Shown here: in pieces, positions 1 through 6,901 of the stretch
Layout of the letters: every line of letters starts with the position of its first letter
How positions within the stretch are numbered: the stretch's first letter is position 1
DNA from: Aporhodopirellula rubra
GTDB lineage: Bacteria > Planctomycetota > Planctomycetia > Pirellulales > Pirellulaceae
Assembly: GCF_014192335.1 (NCBI RefSeq)
Contig: NZ_JACHXU010000016.1
Location: forward strand, 124,001-188,000
Direction: 5' to 3'
DNA length: 64,000 nt
Program-made: the position numbers and the translations under genes
Notes under the pieces: model-generated
Told to the model about the DNA's origin: nothing
Databases searched by the model: none
What the model saw: the letters and a program-made list of their open reading frames with translations, nothing else

Positions 1-639
1 AAGACTCAGGAGTTCATTCAACATCGCTGTTGAAGGCCGATAGACTTCGACGTCTCGCACCCTCAGAAACGCTCGAAACAACGGCCGGGGTATCCGAGTC
101 GCCAGCCATCTGGGCAACTCCGCACTCAACGAACAGTGACCAAAATGCGAGGTGCGCACCGCGATCCGCTGATGCTGCGTCGCGGTCATGGATGAAAGTA
201 AATAGATCAACGCGGGGATCAGTAACGCGAGCCCCGCGGTCGTCGCGTCAAACCGTAGACGTGCACTCTTTGGATTCTTCGACAACGATATCTGTCGGTA
301 TCGCCGCCTTGTGTAAAGCCAGAGTAGTGCCATCACGACCAGACCAATCATCACGTTGATGATTAGATTTCGTTTGGATTCATACAACAGTGACGGCTTC
401 TCCGAAGAGACCTGTGAGAGTAACCGAACTCGATAATTAAGAGGCCACCCGGTTCGTTCAATCGACTTGGTCGACCCCAACATCCCCGAGACCCCGGCAT
501 CCGCGATGCGTCCCTCCCGAGCCACCAGCACTCGCACGTGCTCGGACGGCAGGTTGAGAACCACCAACAAAACGGCGGCCAAACTGGAAAACAAAATGCA
601 GTTCACCGTCGAGCGGCGTTTGGCAAGTTGATCGTTCAC
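1..639 (-). CDS. Membrane protein, C-terminus beyond window edge (unknown function)
   Basis: Reading the minus strand from a GTG at 639-637 gives 213 codons without a stop down to base 1, so the gene continues off the window. The visible protein has an N-terminal hydrophobic segment (about residues 13-31), a central one (about 95-110) followed by a basic stretch, and a third (about 140-155), which suggests three membrane spans with loops between. I do not recognise the family. The GTG overlaps the TGA of the upstream uracil-DNA glycosylase gene as GTGA, so the two are probably translationally coupled and this is the fourth gene of a minus-strand operon. The start rests on that overlap plus the continuously open frame with sensible hydrophobic segments; no longer open frame competes on either strand. 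Confidence 0.62.
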   Translation of the reverse strand, partial: MNDQLAKRRSTVNCILFSSLAAVLLVVLNLPSEHVRVLVAREGRIADAGVSGMLGSTKSIERTGWPLNYRVRLLSQVSSEKPSLLYESKRNLIINVMIGLVVMALLWLYTRRRYRQISLSKNPKSARLRFDATTAGLALLIPALIYLLSSMTATQHQRIAVRTSHFGHCSLSAELPRWLATRIPRPLFRAFLRVRDVEVYRPSTAMLNELLSL

Positions 640-1394
640 CACACACCTAACGTCTGGAGTTGCGACGAAGCGGTTCCTGCCCAGTCCCGATTGGCAGCAG
701 GGGATGCCGGACTGGGGTGCAAAATCCGAGCGATCGTCGCCGACGACTGCTCATCATCGACGACACGCTTCAGGCAACCTTCCGCAAAAGCACCAACGCC
801 GATCAGGTGTTTCCACGGCAACAAATCGATCACCTCTCGCAAGTGTTCGTCACAGCACTGTTGAAGGGAGTTGCGTTCTTCGGCGGGCAATTTATCGGGT
901 GTTCGGTTCCGGCCACTGGCTTCCATGAAAACCAGAGGGCAATAGTTCAATACAAAGTGTTTTTTGAAGAACGCGGAAGGCTTTTGAAAGCGTTCCTGCA
1001 TCAACCCCCACAATCGTCGACCGCTGACTTCACTGCGCTGACATTCGAGTCCTTCGATGGGCCGTTTCGGGTGTTCCGATTCGACGCTGCCGACGACACC
1101 TTGGATCCCCATCCAATCGCGAACCGCCGCAACCTCACCAAAAGGCACTCCCGTCTGAGCCATCCCCCAAGGTCCAGGATTCATCCCCAGCATCAACACC
1201 TCCGCCTTCGCCGACACCTGTTCGATGTAAAGGCGATGGAGATCCCACGCATAATCGAGCGGGTTGTAGACGTGCGTGATGGGTTCATCGAAGTTCAGTG
1301 AGTTGACCTTCTCTCGCAACCGTTGAGCAGCGTTGCAGAGTTGGTCGCGCACGTCGCGATTGGTGGTGCGTCGTTTCGTGGCGGGACGGTTCAT
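636..1394 (-). CDS. Single-strand-selective uracil-DNA glycosylase (SMUG1 type)
   Basis: Removes uracil and oxidised pyrimidines from DNA as the first step of base excision repair. The protein carries the SMUG1 active-site block LGMNPGPWGMAQTGVPFGEV and, near the C-terminus, HPSPASPAANRDW, which matches the family's second uracil-binding motif with its catalytic-loop His. About 252 residues is the normal SMUG1 length. An upstream ATG at 1472 is possible, but I chose 1394 because it forms an ATGA overlap with the stop of the preceding gene and drops a poorly conserved leader. Its own stop overlaps the GTG of the next gene. It is therefore the third gene of a four-gene operon whose other members are of unknown function, so a link to repair for them cannot be claimed. 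Confidence 0.92.
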   Translation of the reverse strand: MNRPATKRRTTNRDVRDQLCNAAQRLREKVNSLNFDEPITHVYNPLDYAWDLHRLYIEQVSAKAEVLMLGMNPGPWGMAQTGVPFGEVAAVRDWMGIQGVVGSVESEHPKRPIEGLECQRSEVSGRRLWGLMQERFQKPSAFFKKHFVLNYCPLVFMEASGRNRTPDKLPAEERNSLQQCCDEHLREVIDLLPWKHLIGVGAFAEGCLKRVVDDEQSSATIARILHPSPASPAANRDWAGTASSQLQTLGVW

Positions 1395-2194
1395 GTTGGG
1401 GGTTCTTTCGATTGCTCGGCGATTGCCGTGCGATGCGCAGATTGCTGTTCGAGGATCATGATTTTCTGCCATATCTTTCGTGACAACCCCGTACTGAGCT
1501 GTTCGACGTCACTGACAGAGGCGACGGATTCGGTGTCATCAAAATCACGCACATAGAGCGCCGCAATCTTCCCCGTTAGCGACAGCATTTCGCTGCAATA
1601 GTCCAAATACCGATTCAATTCCAACGGAGTCATTTGTTGACGGGGTGAATTCGTGGTGCTTTTCCAAATTTTCAAAACCCGTTCAGGATCCTTGGTCAAC
1701 TGATGCATATCGATGATATGGCAGATCGATCGGAGTTCATGGATCGCGGAGAGCGCGCGCCGTCGTTTGATGCGAGTTTCCAACGACACGAGAAAGTAGA
1801 TCGCCGCACCGAACAGCAACAATACGTTCGCACCGGCCTCGGCGGTCGTGATCAGATCGGTCAATTTCTGGACTTCATCTTCGATATCGTGCCCCGCCGC
1901 CCAAAAGCCCAAAAACCAAAGAAACAGAATCACCGAAGCACACGCGAGTACGTAGCCACTGATTCGGATCATGAAGATGGGTTGGCCGATGCGTGAGGAA
2001 CGCTCCGACGCCCGCCGTGCGACGTCCAACAACTCGCCGCATAAACAGCACAAGCCACTGTCGGGGAATCGCTCGCTGATCCGCCGTTGCAATCGGGCGA
2101 TCGTTTCGATGATGCAGTCATCCCGAAGCACTAAACCACTGACACGAGATTCGCGTTGATGCAGCGTGTTGAACGGACGAAGAAATGCTTGCAT
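1391..2194 (-). CDS. Two-helix membrane protein of unknown function
   Basis: A 267-residue protein that I do not recognise. A hydrophilic N-terminal part with a CCLCGE cluster (about residues 49-54) is followed by two hydrophobic segments (about 82-100 and 120-138) joined by an acidic loop, and then a soluble C-terminal half of about 120 residues that is probably helical. The Cys cluster could be a metal or redox site but has too few spaced cysteines to call a zinc finger. It starts 15 bp after the AroE-like gene stops and ends in an ATGA overlap with the SMUG1 gene, so it belongs to the same operon. Confidence 0.72.
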   Translation of the reverse strand: MQAFLRPFNTLHQRESRVSGLVLRDDCIIETIARLQRRISERFPDSGLCCLCGELLDVARRASERSSRIGQPIFMIRISGYVLACASVILFLWFLGFWAAGHDIEDEVQKLTDLITTAEAGANVLLLFGAAIYFLVSLETRIKRRRALSAIHELRSICHIIDMHQLTKDPERVLKIWKSTTNSPRQQMTPLELNRYLDYCSEMLSLTGKIAALYVRDFDDTESVASVSDVEQLSTGLSRKIWQKIMILEQQSAHRTAIAEQSKEPPT

Positions 2195-2209
2195 CTGTTT
2201 ATGATCAGC

Positions 2210-3142
2210 TTAAACGCCGAGATACTCATCAATGGCTTCTAAAAACACATCCGACTCGACAGCACGATCGAACAACGTTTTGGTTAATTCGGAAAGACAT
2301 GCCGCGTGAACGTCGGCACCACGGATACACTCACCAACGGCCTCGTCCGAGGAGGTCAGTTTGAGTCGGTCCCAAAGCATCAAATACTCAGGATCCCAAT
2401 TCTCGTTGAGATCGATGGTGAGGCTATGGGCAGGCAGTCGCCAACCTGATAGCGAAACGTCTTCGGAGTCAGAGAAAACGATGATATCCACCTCATCATC
2501 ACTTACGTTTTCGGATCGAACCTGCCTGGGACTTCTGATGATTTCGATCTGTTCCAGATTGAGTGTATCCCAGCGGTGGTTCTTCGTGGCTTTGACTTGA
2601 TTAAGCAAGGCCTCTTTTTGAATCATCAGACTGTCCGACGAACGATCTGATCGCCCATCGATCCACCACAAATTGCGACACCGGCTCTCGCGACGATCCA
2701 AAACGTGAGACGCGAGCGGCCCCCACACCTTTTGCTTCATCGAACAAAGTCGCCACGGCGACGACACATCCGCCGATGTCTCGTGAACCACCAAATCGAA
2801 GGATATTTTTTCTGCCTGCAACCCCACCGATTCTAACGTAGCGACTGCGCCTGGTGGGGGGACGGCGGGTTCGATTTGCGAATCTTCCGCCGTCGCGGTG
2901 CGATCGGTCGCTTGAGAATTCTGCACGCTTTCCCAGCACGTGGGCGAGACCCACGCGGCGCGGAAATTCATTGCGTCCATCCCCGCCAAGGCGGCCGCAA
3001 CTTTGCTAGGCGACAAATTCACCGACAACACACGGCAATCAATCTGTCCCGCGGCGAAGCCGGTTTCCAGTGCGAATTGGGTTGGATTACCCGCGATCGG
3101 ATGTCCGATGACCGCGATAATCGGTTCAGTCGTCCCTTCCAT
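2210..3142 (-). CDS. Degenerate shikimate dehydrogenase-like protein
   Basis: A 310-residue protein and the first gene of the minus-strand operon 3142-1. Residues 8-60 follow the substrate-binding half of AroE: VIGHPIAG at the start, a phenylalanine-rich helix, and then a segment ending AAWVSPTCWESV where AroE has the VT.P.K block with the catalytic lysine. Here that lysine is absent. No glycine-rich NADP motif is visible later; the C-terminal 180 residues are acidic and unfamiliar. I infer a fold-related protein that probably lacks dehydrogenase activity. The gene is divergent from the membrane-protein gene at 3212, so the roughly 70 bp between them should hold both promoters. Confidence 0.6.
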   Translation of the reverse strand: MEGTTEPIIAVIGHPIAGNPTQFALETGFAAGQIDCRVLSVNLSPSKVAAALAGMDAMNFRAAWVSPTCWESVQNSQATDRTATAEDSQIEPAVPPPGAVATLESVGLQAEKISFDLVVHETSADVSSPWRLCSMKQKVWGPLASHVLDRRESRCRNLWWIDGRSDRSSDSLMIQKEALLNQVKATKNHRWDTLNLEQIEIIRSPRQVRSENVSDDEVDIIVFSDSEDVSLSGWRLPAHSLTIDLNENWDPEYLMLWDRLKLTSSDEAVGECIRGADVHAACLSELTKTLFDRAVESDVFLEAIDEYLGV

Positions 3143-3211
3143 GCTCAGACTCGTCTCATGTGGTGAGGATCTCGATTGTGATCATTGTTGGCTGAAATCA
3201 GATTAATAGGG

Positions 3212-3898
3212 ATGCTAAACCTGCCGATCCCGCTGGAACACCCGATGACCCGAGAAATCGGGCTGGGGTTCATTTATGGGGCCGCTATGGCAGCAACTCT
3301 GGCACAACCGCGTCGATTCACTCCGCAAACGTGGTGCTTGGTCGTGATCGCCTGCGGGTATACTACTGTCTCCCTGTGGCAATCGTGGGGCGATCCCTCA
3401 TCGTTCTGCCACACGTGGGTGCTCGCGGGGCTGGTTTGTCTTTGCCGCGTGTACGACGACGTTCGCCGCCGGATCGAGGATTTCAGCGGTGAATCCCGGC
3501 AATTCGCTCTTTTCGATTTACTGATGCTGACGACCGGATTTGCCCTGTTTGCTGCGGGATTGCGGCAAACATCGTTGGCCGACCGCGAACCGGTTTACTG
3601 GGCGGGAATGATCGTCATCGGCGGCGTTTTTCCGTGGTGTGTCGTCGGCCTGAGAACCGAAAACGGCGTTGCCTCGATCCTGACGTGCTCAATTTCCGTC
3701 TTAGCGGCGGCGGGTCTGGTGATCGGATTGTCATGGGCCGAGAGCACGATCGTTCAACCGGGCCGGATCGACATGAGCGAAGCCGTCTGGAGGTACGGCG
3801 GAATGATCACGGCTATGATGCTGCCTCGTTTGATGCACCAACTCACCCGTATTCCGTTTTCATGCCCACACCGACACGTGCCCAATGCCGCGAGATGA
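3212..3898 (+). CDS. Polytopic membrane protein of unknown function
   Basis: About 228 residues with five or six hydrophobic segments separated by short charged loops, one of them rich in arginine (VYDDVRRRIEDF). No family motif is recognised. The start is uncertain: a TTG at 3185, an ATG at 3212 or an ATG at 3245 (MTREIGLGF) are all in frame, and none has a clear ribosome-binding site. The gene ends in TGA at 3896-3898, which overlaps an in-frame ATG of the following ligase gene as ATGA, so the two are very likely one transcript and translationally coupled. Confidence 0.68.
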   Translation: MLNLPIPLEHPMTREIGLGFIYGAAMAATLAQPRRFTPQTWCLVVIACGYTTVSLWQSWGDPSSFCHTWVLAGLVCLCRVYDDVRRRIEDFSGESRQFALFDLLMLTTGFALFAAGLRQTSLADREPVYWAGMIVIGGVFPWCVVGLRTENGVASILTCSISVLAAAGLVIGLSWAESTIVQPGRIDMSEAVWRYGGMITAMMLPRLMHQLTRIPFSCPHRHVPNAAR

Positions 3899-5184
3899 AC
3901 CGTGATGAGTTGGAACGATTGCAGTTAAGCAAACTGAATCGACTCTTGCTCTCGCTGATGAATCATCCGCTCTACGCGAATACTCTCGCCGTTCATGAAT
4001 TGCCGCTGCAGAATCTGGACGAGCTTTCATCGTTTCCGCTGCTCACCAAAAACGAACTGCTCGGCAAACAACCCGGCGACCCGGCGTTGCTGTTTCACCT
4101 GACGAAAGATCATTACCGTCGGTTTCATCAAACCAGCGGTTCTCGCGGTTGGCCGATGCCGGTACTCGACACGGCCGATGATTGGTCGTGGTGGCTGCAG
4201 TGCTGGCAATACGTATTGGACGCCGCCGAGGTGACCAGCGCGGACATCGCCATGATGGCGTTTTCCTTTGGTCCCTTCATCGGATTTTGGTCGGCCAATG
4301 ACGCCTTGGTGGAACGAGGCGTTTTGGTGGTTCCCGGTGGTGGGTTGTCCAGTCTCGCGCGACTGAAACTGATCGAACAACAACAGTGCACGGTGCTCTG
4401 CTGCACCCCAACGTACGCGTTGCATTTAGCCAGCGTCGCCGCAGAACACGACATCGATTTGACGAAAAATCGTGTTTCGCGAATCATCGTCGCCGGCGAA
4501 CCGGGAGGCAGCGTACCGGCGGTTCGCGCGGCGATCGAGTCACAATGGCAAGCCCGCGTCGTGGATCACTCCGGCGCCAGCGAATTGGGGGCGTGGGGGT
4601 TTGCCGGCCAGGACGACACAGGACTGCATTTAATCGAGTCGGAATTCATCGCGGAGTTTCTTGTCTTCGATCAACCCGGCGGTGCCCCGCGAAAAGCCGA
4701 AGAAGACGAACCGAGCGAATTGGTGATGACCAACCTCGGACGCTTCGGCGGTCCGGCGATCCGCTATCGCACCGGTGACATCGTTCGCCCGCAATGGAAC
4801 CACGACCTGCCATGCCGATTCGTGCATCTGCCCGGCGGTGTGCTCGGCCGTGCCGACGACATGTTGGTCATCCGTGGCGTGAACGTCTTCCCCAGCAGCA
4901 TCGAGGCGATCGTGCGCGAAGTCTCCTCAGCCGCCGAATTCCGCATGATCGCAACGCGGCAAGACGAGATGGATCAAATCCGGATTGAAATCGAACGGCC
5001 TCAATCGACTGACTCGCCCGATGACCACTCACCGGCCCCCGACGCCAGCGTCGTGCTCGCCGAATTGATGCGAGAACGTTTAGCGTTACGGGTTCCGGTC
5101 GATCTCGTTGAATACGGAAGTCTGCCTCGAAGCGAAGGCAAGTCGCGACGATGGGTCGACCAACGTGATCAAAAACTTTCTTGA
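3862..5184 (+). CDS. Phenylacetate-CoA ligase-like AMP-dependent enzyme (PaaK family)
   Basis: Predicted to adenylate a carboxylic acid and transfer it to CoA. The protein (about 440 residues, the usual PaaK length) has the PaaK-type opening RDELERLQ, a nucleotide-binding segment HQTSGSRGWPMPV, the AMP-binding stretch VDHSGASELGAWGF, YRTGDIVRP and the hinge region RADDMLVIRGVNVFPS. The C-terminal small domain ends PRSEGKSRRWVDQR, with the lysine used for adenylation. The substrate cannot be read from sequence. Start: ATG 3862 keeps the conserved REMNRDEL leader, while ATG 3895 overlaps the upstream stop as ATGA; either is possible. The 3' end overlaps panB, on the other strand, by 16 bp. Confidence 0.85.
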   Translation: MPTPTRAQCREMNRDELERLQLSKLNRLLLSLMNHPLYANTLAVHELPLQNLDELSSFPLLTKNELLGKQPGDPALLFHLTKDHYRRFHQTSGSRGWPMPVLDTADDWSWWLQCWQYVLDAAEVTSADIAMMAFSFGPFIGFWSANDALVERGVLVVPGGGLSSLARLKLIEQQQCTVLCCTPTYALHLASVAAEHDIDLTKNRVSRIIVAGEPGGSVPAVRAAIESQWQARVVDHSGASELGAWGFAGQDDTGLHLIESEFIAEFLVFDQPGGAPRKAEEDEPSELVMTNLGRFGGPAIRYRTGDIVRPQWNHDLPCRFVHLPGGVLGRADDMLVIRGVNVFPSSIEAIVREVSSAAEFRMIATRQDEMDQIRIEIERPQSTDSPDDHSPAPDASVVLAELMRERLALRVPVDLVEYGSLPRSEGKSRRWVDQRDQKLS

Positions 5185-5975
5185 TCGCTGGGGAACCCGC
5201 CACTGCGGACCTGCTCGCGGTATCCGTCGGCGGCGTCTTTTAAACCTCGTCCGAGATCGGCGAACTGCCGCGTGAACTTAGGTGTGTATCCCGATGTCAA
5301 ACCAACGATGTCGTGCGTCACGAGGACTTGGCCGGACACGTCCCGCCCGGCGCCGATCCCGATCGTCGGGACCTTCACTGCTTCAGTAATCGCTGTCGCA
5401 ACGGATGCGGGCACGCATTCAATCAAGACCGCAAACGCTCCCGCCGATTCAGCCGCTTTGGCATCGTTAACGAGTTTTTCGGTATCACGCTGCAAACGAT
5501 ATCCGCCGTCGACATGGATATTCTGAGGCCGCAATCCGACGTGAGCCATGACAGGCACTCCCGCGGTAACGATCGCCTCGATCCGGCCGGCCTGCTCCGC
5601 ACCGCCTTCGAGCTTCACCGCATGGCAACGGGTTTCTTTCAACACGCGGGCGCTCGCTTCGATACTGCGAGTGATCTCGATTTGGCCTTCGGGAAACGGC
5701 AAATCAACGACGACCATCGCCCTCTGGGCAGCCCGCCCGACCATCTCGGCATGATAGATCATTTGATCCATCGTCACGGGCAGAGTGGTGTCGTGACCCT
5801 GAACGACCATCGCGAGAGAATCCCCGACCAGGAGCATGTCGATGCCCGCTTCGTCGAGCAACTTTGCGGTGGGAAAATCGTACGCGGTCAACATCGTGAT
5901 CGCTTCGCCACGATCTCGCATCTTTTGCAAAGTACGAGTCGTGACGCGTTTGGGAGGATTCGTTTCGGTCGCCAT
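5169..5975 (-). CDS. panB: 3-methyl-2-oxobutanoate hydroxymethyltransferase (ketopantoate synthase)
   Basis: Transfers a hydroxymethyl group from methylene-tetrahydrofolate to 2-oxoisovalerate, the first committed step of pantothenate and CoA synthesis, in the cytoplasm. All family landmarks are present: MLTAYDFPTAKLLDEAGID, VGDSLAMVVQGHDTTLPVT with the metal-binding Asp, VVVDLPF, KLEGG, MAHVGLRPQ, LIECVPA with the catalytic Glu, and IGIGAGRDVSGQVLV. The length of 268 residues is normal. The gene stands alone on the minus strand and ends tail-to-tail with the ligase gene, overlapping it by 16 bp. A block of ~17-bp repeats lies just upstream of its start. No panC is nearby. Confidence 0.97.
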   Translation of the reverse strand: MATETNPPKRVTTRTLQKMRDRGEAITMLTAYDFPTAKLLDEAGIDMLLVGDSLAMVVQGHDTTLPVTMDQMIYHAEMVGRAAQRAMVVVDLPFPEGQIEITRSIEASARVLKETRCHAVKLEGGAEQAGRIEAIVTAGVPVMAHVGLRPQNIHVDGGYRLQRDTEKLVNDAKAAESAGAFAVLIECVPASVATAITEAVKVPTIGIGAGRDVSGQVLVTHDIVGLTSGYTPKFTRQFADLGRGLKDAADGYREQVRSGGFPSDQESF

Positions 5976-6044
5976 GATGATCTTTGATCGTAGGATTCGG
6001 AGATCCGATCAGTGTCATCGCTTTGGGAATTTTTTCAAACCCCA

Positions 6045-6147
6045 CAGGGTTTTCCGGGCCACTGGGTTTTCCGGACCGCTGGCGTTTTTGAGCCCACTGT
6101 TTTTTGGGCTCAGCAGGATTTTTGAGCCCGATTGGGTTTTCGCGCCA
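6045..6147. repeat. Cluster of six imperfect ~17-bp repeats upstream of panB
   Basis: Six head-to-tail units of 16-18 bp start at 6045, 6062, 6079, 6097, 6113 and 6131. They share the pattern (C/A)TGGGTTTTCCGGGCCA, with a run of T in the centre and GCC/GCCC at the end. The first two units differ at only a few bases; the others are more worn. The 348-bp gap 5976-6322 around them contains no convincing gene: the minus-strand frame that reads through the repeats yields only repeated NP/KNP-type residues. Confidence 0.7.
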
Positions 6148-6167
6148 AGCTGAGCATGGCTCCCACG

Positions 6168-6185
6168 CCGGGTTTTCAAACCCGG
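6168..6185. repeat. Perfect 8-bp inverted repeat (CCGGGTTT/AAACCCGG)
   Basis: CCGGGTTT at 6168-6175 and AAACCCGG at 6178-6185 are exact complements separated by two bases. The GGGTTTT core is the same as in the adjacent 17-bp repeat cluster, so it may be an outer copy in which the unit became palindromic. There is no following T tract, which argues against a terminator. Confidence 0.55.
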
Positions 6186-6322
6186 TGACATCTCCCGTCA
6201 ACCGTGATTTCAGGTCGACGGCGGCTTCGCATCAACAGGCATCTGCGTCAGGGCACCTTCCGTGTGCCGAACCGGACGTTGCGGGACGCCGGCTCTTCTC
6301 CTGAGGACATGCCCATCGCCGA

Positions 6323-6733
6323 TTAGGCTTCGACGAGTTCGTCGGCTTCTTCTTCGCTCAATGCGGATTCACCTTCGACGACGTCGTTGTCTTCGAGGCC
6401 GAGTTGCTCGAACTGCTGGTCGGTCAACTGAACGTATCCGAGCGATCGGATGACTTCGAGGACTTCACTGCACGTCGGGAACATGCGCCCCGAGCTTTGT
6501 TTGTAATCGTCCATCGCCTTCATGAATTCGACTTCATGATCCGAGTAGTCTCGTTCGCAAGTGGTGGGATCAATATGACGGCGGCGTTGTTGTTTGCGAC
6601 GAGGGTTCGCCGGGGCTGCAGAAGCTTCCGCTGCCGCTTCATCGCGCCGCTCTTGGCGTCGGCGATCCATCGTTACCGTCGCGTTGCCGGCGGAGATCGA
6701 ATTGGTACTAGCGGCGGGGGTAGAAACTGACAT
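6323..6733 (-). CDS. Small planctomycete-type protein of unknown function
   Basis: A 136-residue soluble protein. After a low-complexity Ser/Ala leader comes a very basic stretch (residues 24-54, many RR and KQQRRR), then a compact, conserved-looking domain of about 55 residues ([15 protein letters not shown] ... [20 protein letters not shown]), and an acidic tail. I believe similar proteins occur across Pirellulales, but no function is known to me. The basic arm plus a helical domain would suit nucleic-acid binding; that is inference. It is divergent from comEC, with about 170 bp between the two starts. Confidence 0.72.
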   Translation of the reverse strand: MSVSTPAASTNSISAGNATVTMDRRRQERRDEAAAEASAAPANPRRKQQRRRHIDPTTCERDYSDHEVEFMKAMDDYKQSSGRMFPTCSEVLEVIRSLGYVQLTDQQFEQLGLEDNDVVEGESALSEEEADELVEA

Positions 6734-6901
6734 CTCGGGTCCTCGTGCGATGGAAGGTGCTGGGAGAGTCGATTAAACGGATCGAAACTCCTGGGTCATC
6801 AATAGGTAGCACGAAGGCAGTGCGTGTGACGCGTTATGGGTAGACTTTACTGGTAACGAAAGGAAACCGGCCCTGCGACTTTGCGGCTTGTAACGATTCT
6901 C

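Noticed and set aside
5704-6201. 165-residue minus-strand frame over the 17-bp repeats and panB
   Set aside because: Its first half is repeat-derived NP/KN residues and the second half overlaps panB in the wrong frame.
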